Source: Aldrovandia affinis (Eukaryota; Chordata; Actinopteri; Notacanthiformes; Halosauridae). Taken from it: a stretch of 64,000 nucleotides of DNA. Made by a program: the position numbers and the translations under genes. Where the stretch lies: assembly GCA_029706075.1 (NCBI GenBank), contig JAINUG010000015.1, positions 6,284,154 through 6,348,153 of the forward strand, written 5' to 3'. Of this stretch, positions 23,201 through 33,654 are shown in pieces (position 1 is the stretch's first letter; the number at the start of each line of letters is the position of its first letter). A model generated the notes under the pieces. It was not told the DNA's origin, did no database searches, and saw only the letters and a list, made by a program, of their open reading frames with translations.

Positions 23201-23882
23201 TTCTTTCTAGACCATTAATCTTGACTTGTTCTTCCCCCACAGAATCCAGGGCAAGGCTGGCTATGTGCCCTCCATGTACCTGAAACCTTACTCTAACCCA
23301 CTTGTCCAGTTCCAGAGGGAGATGCACACTTCTACACTTAACCTGGCACAGCTGCATTACTCTGAGAACAGCATGCTGTCTGACCACACCCATGGGAGCC
23401 GGGTGCCAAGCCCCCTCCGGCCCATGGGGGTCCTTCTCAGTGCTTCCGACAAGATAAATTCCCGTTCGCTGGATATGCTGTTAGATCGCCGCTGCAACAC
23501 CACCCCTCCAGCTCTCTCCGCGGTGCGCGGGAGCCGCAAGGGCAGCCTTGGCGGGGCCAGCGAGGGGAGTGAGTTCAGCTTCAGCGATGACTGCAGCTCC
23601 ACGGGCAGCAACCGCTCAGACAGGGAGGAGCGTCAGTACGGGAGCGCCACCCCCTCGGGCAAGAAAGTCAAAAATCATAGCCCAGACAGCAGCCTCAGTG
23701 AGGGCAAGCTCAGCTCCAGCAGCTCTGACCTCAACCTCCTGAAGAACCCCTCAGCTCCCAAGGTTCCAGCACGACCCAGGGATGAGGAGATTCTAAGCCG
23801 CTGCACCACCTTCACACGCAAGGCTGCCCTGGCATCCAAAGCCCGTCTGCTTCCTGAGCTGAAGCAGATGCAGGGTCGGTAA
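20270..23882 (+). CDS. NOXO1: NOXO1, NADPH oxidase organizer 1 (8 exons, complete)
   Basis: Exons: 20270-20335, 20669-20749, 20863-20935, 21031-21211, 21462-21676, 22174-22287, 22822-22939, 23243-23882. All junctions are GT/AG, phases match, and they join to 495 codons. The protein tethers and activates NOX1-type NADPH oxidases at membranes, supplying phosphoinositide binding (PX) and bridging to p22phox (tandem SH3) and NOXA1 (proline-rich tail). PX spans about residues 1-125, with Arg40 in YRSFQEFKKLH where human NOXO1 also has Arg40. The first SH3 is about 173-228, with the family-typical GWWLVEN...AWFPAPYL. The second is about 246-300 (DDGWWLIR...GYVPSMYL). A Ser-rich linker follows, then PKVPARPRDEE near 455. 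Human NOXO1 is about 376 residues, so the linker is long here. The tail also resembles p47phox, but the first SH3 clearly favours NOXO1. Confidence 0.95.
20773..20810. repeat. TA microsatellite in NOXO1 intron 2
   Basis: Two (TA)n blocks are separated by CACTG. They are likely to vary in length between individuals. Confidence 0.85.
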
Positions 23883-24340
23883 TGGGGAAGGTTACAATAG
23901 TAATGGGGCCAGTTCAGATTCTCTGATTGTAAATAACTATATTGTAACTTTTAATTGTATTTTTACTTTGTGGTCTGGATATTGTACATATACTTCTTTC
24001 ACAGTTACAGTAGAATGCAATATTTACTATAGCATTAGCAGTAGGACATTGTGTATTCAGTCTGTGTACAGCAAGATGTTCTAGATATATTCTCTGGTTC
24101 CTGGATGATTTCTGTGGTTAAAATGTGAAGGAAGTCATCAGACATGTATTATCATGCAATATCTGTTTGCTGTTCTTGGTTGTAACTTTGCTCATTCTGT
24201 CTGTTATAATTGTTTCTCGTTTTAAGGGTATTTATTTTGCAAACCTATGCTGAGGTATAAATCTGCATTTTTCCATACTGGAAAACATTACTGTGCCTTA
24301 TATGCATGCTTCTTTACATTGTATTTTTGTTTTTGACTGG

Positions 24341-24346
24341 AATAAA
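24341..24346 (+). terminator. Poly(A) signal of NOXO1
   Basis: AATAAA lies 459 bp after the NOXO1 stop codon, at the end of an AT-rich 3' untranslated region and just before a GT-rich stretch (TTGCCTGTGTCC) suited to cleavage. Confidence 0.7.
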
Positions 24347-24365
24347 TGTCATAAACTGCATTGCC

Positions 24366-26460
24366 TGTGTCCTTTATAAAATATATTACTGAAATATCCA
24401 ACCATTTTAAACTTTTATCCTACTTCCCTACAGCCTTTCAATTGGGCCATTTCTCACCCAACAGGGGGAATCAATTGACTTGAAAGACAATGAAACTGAA
24501 GCCAGGTCTCAGTGGTAAACATGATAAGTCCATCTCAACAGGCTGGGGCACAACCCTATGCACTATTTATTCTTTCTCCTAGCAATTTCCATATGATTAC
24601 AATTCCATAAGCATACAATTCATTATGTCAATTTTTCCAATGTAACTTTATGCCGAATGCCAAATGCTGCCTCCGATGGGTGCTGACGACCAGGGCTGGT
24701 CTGGTAGAGACGCAGGTTTCGAACCGCGTCCCTGACAGGCAGCGCACACCACACCAAAGTGTGGCGCGTTAGACCGCTACGCTATCCGCCACCCCATTAT
24801 TATGCTTTCTACTTGTTAACAAACATTTCTTACCGACAGAAAACACTGCTGTCATTATGGATTGACCAGACAATTCTCAACCTGTTGTTACAATTATTTA
24901 ATTCCATCTGGCCCTAAATACTTAGCTCAGGGATGGGGAATCACGTTATTACAGTAGGAGGCGTTGTTTTTAACAAGATGTCAACTGTCACCAGCTGTCA
25001 ACTGGATGTTCCTTCAAACTTCATAACTGGATCTGTGCTTTCATTTCTACATAATTTACAACATTTCTATTGACTATTTTAAAATCACACCACCTCCTCC
25101 ATAAAGTAAGGTAGGGAAACAGAGTTTGAAAAATGTCCAGGCTTGGGTTTTATGTTCATCTTCTGCCATGGCAATACAAAAATGAGAATATCTTATTAGC
25201 TGTTACATTTATAGCCACTTAAAATATCTGCTTTTGGTAGTTCTCTCACAACCCTCGATTATGTACTTTCTCAGTCCTGCACTCCTTAGATACCAGTGAC
25301 CCTCTGGAAATGCTTTTAAACTTTTGTGATAGTTGTTTTCATGTCATCATCATTATCCACATCACTGGCATTCAACAACCAAGGCCATGTGGAAAATGCT
25401 TTTCTCCATTTGTGATAGCTACCAGAAGGCAAGCCCATCAACATAAATACAGCATAGACCATTGTTTTGTTTTAATTAACATTAAGTACAGTTGAGACAA
25501 TTCAACAGATAGTTGAGACAATTCAACAGACAATTGCAATCAAATAGTTTGCAGCTATATAGAGCCTTATGAAATAAAGCAAAAAAGTCATGCAGTTTCT
25601 GTGGTTAAAATAAATAAAGTCAAGATCCTCTACCTGCTTTTATTTCCATCTGGAGACTGTTGGCCCCTAAAGAACAGTTGATTTCAGTCGAGTGTTTCCT
25701 ATGCTCGTGTTCCCCCACTGTAGCACACACTATGTACAGTACACCAACCAAACTCAGTTGACATCTGTCACTCAGCTATGACATCTGCTTATGCTTGTGC
25801 TAGTCACGTAAATGCTGTTTCAATGGCTCTCAGGTTAAACCAGCTTAAAAGAGTTAAAGACCACACACACTCAGAAAAAAGGTACCATGCTGTACCAGTT
25901 AGAATGCAAGTGCTTGTCATTATGGGAGGTACTGTGACACTGGGAGAGGTGGAGGGAGGAGTGGAGAGGTCTGCACCTCCCTTTTGGCTGCTGTCAGGTG
26001 TTCCTGTTCCCTCCCACAGCCTGGAGAGTACTACAGGACCTTGGACAGCAGCGGCCTCACCTACAGAAAGGCTCACCTGAGGCTAATGAGCAATCAACTC
26101 AGCTGTGAGCCATTGCATTCATTAGGCCATTATAAAAGCACAGCCTGCCATGCCTGAGTGGAGAGTTTTTAGGGCACGGAGGAAGAGGTGCTGGCTTTTT
26201 CTTGCTGTTTACCCTCTAACTACTGGTTTTTGATTTAATATTTGTTTTATTTTTTTAAGAACAACTGGACTAAACTTTTTGTTTGCCTTTCATCCACTCA
26301 CCATCTGGCATGGTGGCAACCCCTGCCACCTTGCTACAGGTACTGAATTGCTCATGTATCGCGTATAATGTAATGTATTGTAGCAGAACCCGGGGTGTTG
26401 AGTTGCAACTCCGCAAATGATAGAAATTGCCAAACTCAGCGAAGGTGGGAAATATTCAGT
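24366..26460. other. Intergenic DNA downstream of NOXO1
   Basis: An SINE head relic lies at 24683-24796. A 21-bp unit GTTGAGACAATTCAACAGA-A/C is tandemly doubled at 25493-25534. A TATAAAA at 26132-26138 sits inside a stretch (about 26090-26340) that looks repeat-derived but that I cannot classify. The overlapping open frames at 25778-26080 have no recognised domain. Confidence 0.45.
24683..24796 (-). mobile_element. tRNA-like head of a SINE, fragment
   Basis: On the minus strand: GTGGCGGATAGCGTAGCGGT, then GGACGCGGTTCGAAACC, then CCAGACCAGCCCTGG. This is the head of the same family as the SINEs at 9684 and 33259. The 3' half is absent. It is an SINE relic and not a tRNA gene, because the paired arms of a tRNA are not preserved. 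Confidence 0.7.
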
Positions 26461-26462
26461 TT

Positions 26463-26650
26463 TACAGGTATGGTCATAACGCAGCTGCCGAAAATGCCCC
26501 AATGATGTCTATCAGTTGCCTGCAATGATGTCTGTCGCTGTATTACTGCACTGTCTCTTGCGCGAACTATGATTGTTCCTACCATGTGTTTATACACATG
26601 TTGTAAGTTGCTCTGGATAAGAGCGTCCGCTAAATGTTTAAAATGTAATG
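26463..26650 (+). mobile_element. L2-like LINE 3' untranslated end
   Basis: CAGCTGCCGAAAATG, TATTACTGCACTGTCTCTTG, ACTATGATTGTTCCTACCAT and the tail GTTGCTCTGGATAAGAGCGT parallel the 3' end of the LINE at 46650-47300 step by step. No reverse-transcriptase coding part is left here. Confidence 0.75.
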
Positions 26651-27115
26651 AGACGGATGGTTCGAGAGGCAAAAAGAAGTCCAAGTGGCACAGTTCAAGA
26701 TCTCCAAAACAACCTGGCATCTTGGGGTTATAAGGTGTCTAAAGCTACCATTCAACAACGCCTACATGACAATGGCCTTTAAGGAAGAGATGCAAGAAGG
26801 AAGCCTCTTTTGAAGACAATTCACCGAAAAAGTGAATTCGTCAAACTACATTTGAACTACAACTGGAACTGTGTTTTATGGTCAGATGAAACAAAAATAC
26901 AACTTTTTGGACATGCACATCAGCGTTATGCTTGGCGTCCAAAGAATGCAACTAATGTTGACAAGCACCTCATGCCTACGGTGAAACATGGTGGTGGATC
27001 TTTAATGCTGTGGGACTGTTTTGCAGTCACAGGCCTGGGGCCCTTATTAAAATAGATGGAACCATGAACTCCAGCATGTACCAAGATATTTTGTCCAAAA
27101 ACTTACAATGTACGA
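26648..27115 (+). mobile_element. Tc1-like transposase fragment
   Basis: The translation runs from RRMVREAKRSPSGTVQDLQN through SWGYKVSKATIQQRLHDNG to WNCVLWSDETKIQLFG (first catalytic Asp), PTVKHGGGSLMLWDCF and DGTMNSSMYQDILSKNLQ. This is the middle of a Tc1-type transposase. A stop follows HDNGL and a frame change occurs near 27050. The second and third catalytic residues are missing. No terminal repeats were recognised. Confidence 0.85.
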
Positions 27116-27119
27116 CACT

Positions 27120-28784
27120 ACATAAGTTGACTACTTGCTGTTATAATGGCCAAGGGAGGAACCACAAAGTACAGGGGTGTGACTATTTGTGCTTCTTGGT
27201 TTTTCTGGGAAAACAGAGCCTACTATACACATGGGGTAGACAGAATAATGGGTTAGGTTAGACCTAACCCTAAGCCCAGACAAATCAGCCCTGTGACAGA
27301 CAATACGATTAAGCTTATAATGTGCAGCAATGATTATATTATGAAACAAAGATCTCCTTTCACTCTGGCCTGTTTGGCTTGTTTTTTGACATTCCAAACT
27401 TGTAAGATGCCTCATATGCCACCCATCACACATTATAATGTTGTACTTGAGAGGTTCATCAACAATATACTCCATTTAGGAAAAGCTAATTGGGTTACTT
27501 ACATCTTTCTGAAAGAGAATCAATCAGCTGAATATTGAAAAGGTTTTACAAGATATTGTGTATGCTGTCAGATCATTAATGCTGTCCTTAGTATGTTTGG
27601 TGCTGTTGCTATGTATAATAATGGCTATTTACATTCTTTAAATTATAGGTTAGGTTAAGTAATGAAGTATATCCTAACCCAGCCCTGTGGTTAGTGGAAG
27701 GACATAACTTTAATTTCTAATTCTGGGGGGGGGACACTTATTTGATTTTTGGAAGTTATTGATAACTAGCTATAAGGCATTTAAGAATATGTTTACAATG
27801 CATTCATTAGTTAGTCTTTTTCCAGCTACCTTTTTCTGCATGGTCCTAGTGCTATTGCTTCAATGGTGTCTTGGCACAAGCTAAATGTCCAGATATTTCC
27901 AATGTTTTTATTATTTAAGAAAAGCGGTGGGGACAAAATCTATCTTTTCAAACAGTGCTGGGGACTTGTCCATGGGTTAATGGCCATATTGTATTTGACC
28001 AAAACATCGTCTGATACAATGAAAGGTAAAATATTTTGTTCAAATGATTTAATGTGTAATCAGCAAATATGCTGCTAACAGTCACAGAGGTCTATGGCAG
28101 ATTGCAGTAGTCTTACAGGCTCAGGAATAGTTATTGGGAATGTCTGTACAAGAGGTACAAAACAGTATACACATTAGATACATATAGTCTGTCCCCCCAA
28201 AGATCTTAAGGGCAAAATTGTGCACTCTATCCCACATAGAGCCATTGTACGTCTCACCCCATCAATAAAGTCTGTCTCCAAGAATGCACTGTGACAGCAC
28301 AAAGGATCCCTATGGGAGAACTTTAATTCAGTTTCAGCTCTCAATTCAGGTTGGTCCGCATGTTCATTCAGTGCTGGCCATTACTTGATATCTCCACAGT
28401 TAATATGCTGTAAGGGCTTTATGAAATAAATTAATGTGCAGTTCAAAGTAATCAGTTAGAACACAGGAAAAATGTTCAGCAGTACCAAGAAGGGGGCCCA
28501 AAAAAAAAGAAGGGGAAGATTTGTTGTTGAAAAATAAGTCACTGCAAATGGACAACTGCAATGCCACAATCATTAGCACCGTAGTCATGCAATAACTGCT
28601 CAACTGCTCAGTATTCCTTTGTATTAAAACAAAAACTATGTTTTAAGTGAAAGATGATGATTGGCAAAAGGCAAAAAAGATGAGAAATTCACACAAGCAC
28701 ATTGACCATTATCTTGACACCACTTTGATACCACATACCACAATTATTGATACCACAAAGAGTTTGTCATCAGCTTGCAGTTTT
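27120..28784. other. Unassigned intergenic DNA
   Basis: A telomere-like palindrome lies at 27250-27270 and related GGTTAGGTTAAG / CCTAACCC pieces at 27650-27680. A G-run is at 27726-27733. No coding sequence was recognised. Confidence 0.45.
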
Positions 28785-28842
28785 GTGAGAGACAAGGAGA
28801 GGGAGAGGGAGAGGGAGAGGGAGGGAGGGAGGGGGGGAGGGA

Positions 28843-28895
<53 letters not shown>
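28785..28895. repeat. GA-rich polypurine microsatellite
   Basis: GGGAGA and GGGA units pass into a pure (GA)n of about 50 bp. The Arg/Glu-rich open frames over it come from the repeat and are not genes. Such mirror-symmetric polypurine tracts can form triplex DNA. Confidence 0.9.
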
Positions 28896-28899
<4 letters not shown>

Positions 28900-28907
28900 C
28901 TTAGAGA

Positions 28908-29345
28908 GACTTGTTTTGTTTAATACATTGAAATGGGGGTCGGGGGACCTGAGAGGAGACCCCCTCAGAGAGAGATGGGAGAGATCTTTCTTATTGGGCA
29001 GGGCAGAATATTTTTTTCCCCATTTATAGACTTGTTTTGTTTAATACATTGAAATGGGGGGTCGGGGGCCACCTGATACCTGGGAGGATGCGACGCCATG
29101 ACCCCCTCAGTTCCGATGCAAGCGGTAGTCAGTCCCCTTTCTCACAGATGGGCCATTAGATTGGAGATATGATTTGATTTGTGTTATGAATATTTTTTCG
29201 TAGGAGCCAGAAATGCAAGGTATATGTTTTTTTTCAAAAATATGAAAAAATAATATCAATATTAATAGTTTCCCCATTCCGGGCCCCATGCAACGTTTGG
29301 GTCATAGGCCCAGGCCTTTTCGACCTACGTGGAGATCCGGCCCTG
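28908..29345. repeat. Unclassified repeat with an internal direct duplication
   Basis: GACTTGTTTTGTTTAATACA followed by TTGAAATGGGGG occurs at 28908 and again at 29029, with CCCCCTCAG after each copy. The stretch ends at 29345 in GGAGATCCGGCCCTG, whose complement CAGGGCCGG resembles a hAT element end. No matching left end was found. Confidence 0.4.
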
Positions 29346-29379
29346 ACCAAACCACACTATAAGGTTTTAAGGAGACATC

Positions 29380-29925
29380 CTTAGTCTAAACCAACCAACA
29401 GCACAGTCACTCAGGAAGTGCTTGATGGGATTGCAGACCTGCCTATCATGGAAGAGCTGGACAATGATAAAGAGCTGATGGACAGCTTATCCAATGCCTG
29501 GAAGGAATTTAGTCTAACTATTAGCATAAAGAAACCCAATATCATAGGTCAAGACAGTATCCTATATCTGTGTCAACAACTAAATTCTTGAGGTCGTTGA
29601 CAGTTACACACACCTCAAATCATCAATAACCAGCAACACGTCCCTTGATGCAGAGGTCAATGCTTGACTGGTCAATGCAGCTACCGGAATGTCAAGATTA
29701 TACATCAGAGTCTGGGACAACGTAAACCTGTCTAGAAATACCAAACTCCAAGTCTACAAGGCTTGCATTCTTACCACCCTACTATATGGCAGTGAGACTT
29801 GGACTTCCTACACCAGACAGGAAAATAGGCTCAATAGCTTCCACCTGTGCTGCCTGAGAGGAAACCTTAGCATCATATGGCAAGAGTGAACAACACTGAG
29901 GACCTTCCACGTTCCTGCTCTGACA
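29380..29925 (+). mobile_element. Non-LTR retrotransposon (LINE) fragment
   Basis: The best-preserved frame is 29689-29889 (SRLYIRVWDNVNLSRNTKLQ, then VYKACILTTLLYGSETWTSY, then LNSFHLCCLRG). YGSETW and the following Arg/Leu-rich segment are typical of the region after the reverse-transcriptase domain of non-LTR elements. Upstream, ITSNTSLDAEVNA is in keeping with the same protein. Stops interrupt it. The exact LINE clade is not resolved. Confidence 0.75.
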
Positions 29926-29988
29926 GCATCCTAACCGTCCTAAGCCAGTGGCCCTCTCTCTCCAACAGTAAGTCTCATAAACAATTAA

Positions 29989-30486
29989 AGGAGCATTCCG
30001 ACCAAAATCCATATTTTCATGATGTACTACTCACTAGCTAACAGCACTAGCTAACTTGTTATAATAATCACTATTTTTATTCAACATAGTTCATGTTCAT
30101 TACATAAACAACTTTAGCTAAATTTCTCTCACTATCAAAACGTTTTTATCCCCTTGCTTGCTGCCAACAACACTTGCTGCTTCACTAGCATCGCATTAAA
30201 AAAAAAGACCTACTAAGTCAATATGTATCTTTATTTAATTCTCTTAATGTCAATGCATTGCCACAAAATATATTAGAAGTTAGTCTGGGTTATTTTGGTG
30301 TGTAGTTTGTCGTTGAAATTATTTGACAATTGATTCCCAAAACAATTGATTTGCTATTTGGACGCTCATGACTCACAGGAAAATGGACATAAACTCAAAA
30401 GTATAAACAACGTCATGTGGATGGATTGACAAGACATACAGTGAGCATTACATCATGAAATCATGGATTTTGGTCAGAGTGCTCCT
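29989..30486. mobile_element. Non-autonomous inverted-repeat transposon (MITE) flanked by TTAA
   Basis: The left end AGGAGCATTCCGACCAAAAT and the complement of the right end (AGGAGCACTCTGACCAAAAT) match over about 40 bp, continuing into TTTCATGATGTA. TTAA flanks both ends (29985-29988 and 30487-30490), the target of piggyBac-type elements. At 498 bp it has no coding capacity. Because TTAA contains TA, a Tc1/mariner-type origin cannot be excluded. Confidence 0.75.
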
Positions 30487-30490
30487 TTAA

Positions 30491-33238
30491 CAACAATACA
30501 AACACAATTACATACTACAACTACATGTCAAAAGCAGGAAAACGGGTGATCTGTAGGTGCCTGTTGACTAGCTAGGCTTATGAAGCAGCAACCCAACCCA
30601 CCCTAACCCAATGGGACATACAGTATCCTTGTCATAGTCAGCTAATGACATAGCACAGAATCAAATTAACAATGTCTGTGCGAAAGGGCTCATCCTGCAT
30701 TCGGAACAGGCATCCTTACAGCCTGAGCCACTTGGGGGGCCCAAAAAATTGTTTATCAAACAAATCTATGTATCAGTGTATTTATGTATCTATCTATATT
30801 TCAATCTACATATACTGTACGAAGAGATAAGGGATGGACATGTTTGACTGCATGAACTCAATCCAGGACACCAGCAGCTACAATCCACTGCAGCAGCATA
30901 TTTGGAACCTGGTGCTATCCTACCCTCTGGTGGTTATCTGAAGAAATATACATGGCTGTGGGGCAACTTTGTATTCTATATTAAAACTTATATTCTATAT
31001 TTTTCTCCCAATTACAACAGATACATCTGGCAGATTTAGCAAATATATTTCCTATCTGGTAGGCTGATACTTTTGGTCTAGTAAAATTTGATGAATTATT
31101 TTATAGTGAGAAAGTTCAAGGAAATGACTTCGGTAGTAGTCCAGAAACTAGCGCTTTCAATATTTAAAATATATTTTTTGTGAGAATTACATAGGTGGCA
31201 TATGACCCTTTAAAAACCATACTGCAGCAACACAGATGAAGGCTACAGGTGGATTATAAATGTGCATTACTTAAAAATTTATTTTTATCACAAAGGATAA
31301 AAAGTTAAATACCATTATATCACTGCCAGTTGAACAGACTATTGAATGAATGTTTTGGATTGCAGTTGCATTGCATTTTTTAACATCTTGCACATTTTTT
31401 ACAACCAAGGCAGAACTGTGCACTCATTAAACTCAAGTCTTATGGCTTCAAATAACCCTCAATTGAGGTGCTACATACGCACTGTATGCTACATTTAGTT
31501 TCCAAGTCATTGACACTGCTGAAAGCATATGGGAGGGGGTGTCACTTGAGCCACACAGTGTCAAACAGTCACAAGCCACTCACCTCAAGGCTCAAGTATC
31601 CAGTGTCAGCAGACAAGCAGTCTCACAATAATCAATACTTTTGCACTATTTCACTTTGATTTTCAAAAACACCTCCCATTTCATAAGTGTTCCTAAACAT
31701 TTTGTCCATTTCTGTGTGAAAAGAAAACAAACACATGAGGATGAGGTTATTTCATAGGAATCTTTTTATTGAAATGCCAATGGAACCGCAGTTCTCAGAT
31801 CATTCCCTTATCAGACCTTAATTCCATACTCATACAAAACCCTATTAAAATCTCTTCATGCACCGATGCATTCAATAAAATGTTCAATCTTTTCTCCACA
31901 ACTGAACACACCCCAAAGTCATATGATATTAATTCCATTGACTTTGCTGAAACATGTGCCTCTGCTTGCATTGTCTTCACCACTTTCACTCAGCTTATTT
32001 GCCTGAAATTCACTGTGACATATATTAATATATAAAAGGATCAAACTTTCAGAGCAAAATAATTCCTATGACAACTGTAGCTCCTTTATTTACAAAAGTA
32101 TTTATTTTTTCTTTATTTTACATGGTTTATGCACTGAATATATTTATTTTGTTCCTGTACACAACTCTTCCCCCTTGCTTTGATGTCGTAAAGGTGAACA
32201 TTTACAGAATTTATTAGAATTATACCAATTTAGTGCTGCCCAATGACTCCCATGCCTCCCTCTCCTTCAACTCAGCAGAGTTGCAGTCACCCCTGCAACA
32301 AAAAATCAACACAAAAATGGTAAAACTGGTCTGACTGAAATATCTTCAGTGGTATAGATCACTGTGAGGCTTTCAACATGCCATCAGAAACCCACTGTAA
32401 TAGTGCACTCCCCTCACAAGAATCAATTGGCAATGATTTATTCACTTTGCTATTGTTGAAATCAAGGGTGAACTGGGACAATTAAAATGTGTCCAAACAC
32501 GTCCAGTGTGATTGGATATGGTTTGAGCATTTTATAAAAGTTTGCATTGGCTTGTTCCTGTGTTTTGATCACTATAAACCATAGTGATCAAAAGTTTATA
32601 ATAATTATTTATAATGGACTGCACATTTGCGTTCCCCGCAGATCACAAAGATGCATCAAGGCATACAATGAGAATCCATTTTGTTCTTAAAACAAGGTAT
32701 GCCAAAGCCTGGCAGTCACTTGTGCACAGTCAGTATAAAGTGGCACGTATTTAATTGACCCTTGAGGTAGGTAAATTAAGAGTTTCACTTCCTTGCTCAC
32801 GTCTGCACTTGAGGCCAATGGGAAATCTGAGCGCGTAAAACCCACAGCAACAGGGCAGAGTAAGAGTGGCTGCAGGAGGATTGTGCATGACAGAAACAAT
32901 GGAATGTGGCCGCGTGGCACGGACCATTTTGGTAGAAGTACTGCATTTTGTCAATCAGTGTAACATCCCCTCACATACATGTGCACACACATACACAAAC
33001 CAAAACCAAAATGGTCTACATCAAGGATGTATGGTTTTATTTTATCGTTAAAAAAAATACTTGATTATTCTGAATGATTGTAAAATGGTATATATTGTAT
33101 ATTTTATATTACTTTAAGGCAGGGGGTTTGCTAAAGCTTCAAGGTTTAATTTCCACTCTTACGAAAATAAAACAACTCATTTTTGTACGGTTTTAAACAC
33201 AAGTTAAGAAACCACTTGTTAGCTTTTCACAGAAATTC
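30491..33238. other. Intergenic DNA, possibly including distal GID4 3' sequence
   Basis: No coding sequence was recognised. On the minus strand, an AATAAA at 31765-31770 would be a plausible distal poly(A) signal for GID4 if its 3' untranslated region is long. A perfect 13-bp-stem hairpin lies at 32563-32593. Other open frames here are short and featureless. Confidence 0.4.
32563..32593. repeat. Perfect hairpin, 13-bp stem
   Basis: TTTTGATCACTAT (32563-32575), loop AAACC, then ATAGTGATCAAAA (32581-32593). There is no mismatch in the stem. Confidence 0.85.
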
Positions 33239-33258
33239 AATCAAATCATATATTTTGG

Positions 33259-33634
33259 GGCCCTTGGGTAGCGTAACGGTCCAAGTCTCCGCTTGCAATG
33301 CAAGTTGCCTACTGCAGCCACGGTTAGAAACCTGACTGCACCAGACCAGACCAGCCCTGGCCGGGAGCGGCGATTGGCTGTCCGCCCTAGGGGGAGGGGT
33401 GAAGGTGAGCTGGCACGAGCTTGCCGAGAAGCGCGAAGGGGGTCTCTAGAAAGTAGGTGGGCAAGTTCGGTCTCGGAGGAGACGGATCATCGCCGACCTT
33501 GGGGAATTAGCTTGCCCCGTAGTGATGTATGGCGAGTGTGTGGGGGAGGGCGAATCGAAAGAAATAGATGGTATAATTGCCTACCAAATTGGGAGAAAAA
33601 CAGGAAAAGATCTGAAACAAAAAATCAAATCAAA
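33259..33634 (+). mobile_element. Full-length tRNA-derived SINE with 20-bp target-site duplication
   Basis: The tRNA-like head starts GGGTAGCGTAACGGTCC. CCAGACCAGCCCTGGCCGGG and GAATTAGCTTGCCCCGTAGT mark the body, and the end is CCAAATTGGGAGAAAAACAG plus an A-rich tail. AATCAAATCATATATTTTGG is present on both sides (33239-33258 and 33635-33654). The 128-codon open frame across it is an SINE artefact. Confidence 0.92.
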
Positions 33635-33654
33635 AATCAAATCATATATTTTGG

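Noticed and set aside
23548-23742. Ala/Ser-rich 64-codon open frame
   Set aside because: It lies in another frame of NOXO1 exon 8.
28785-28904. Arg/Glu-rich open frames
   Set aside because: Produced by the GA microsatellite.
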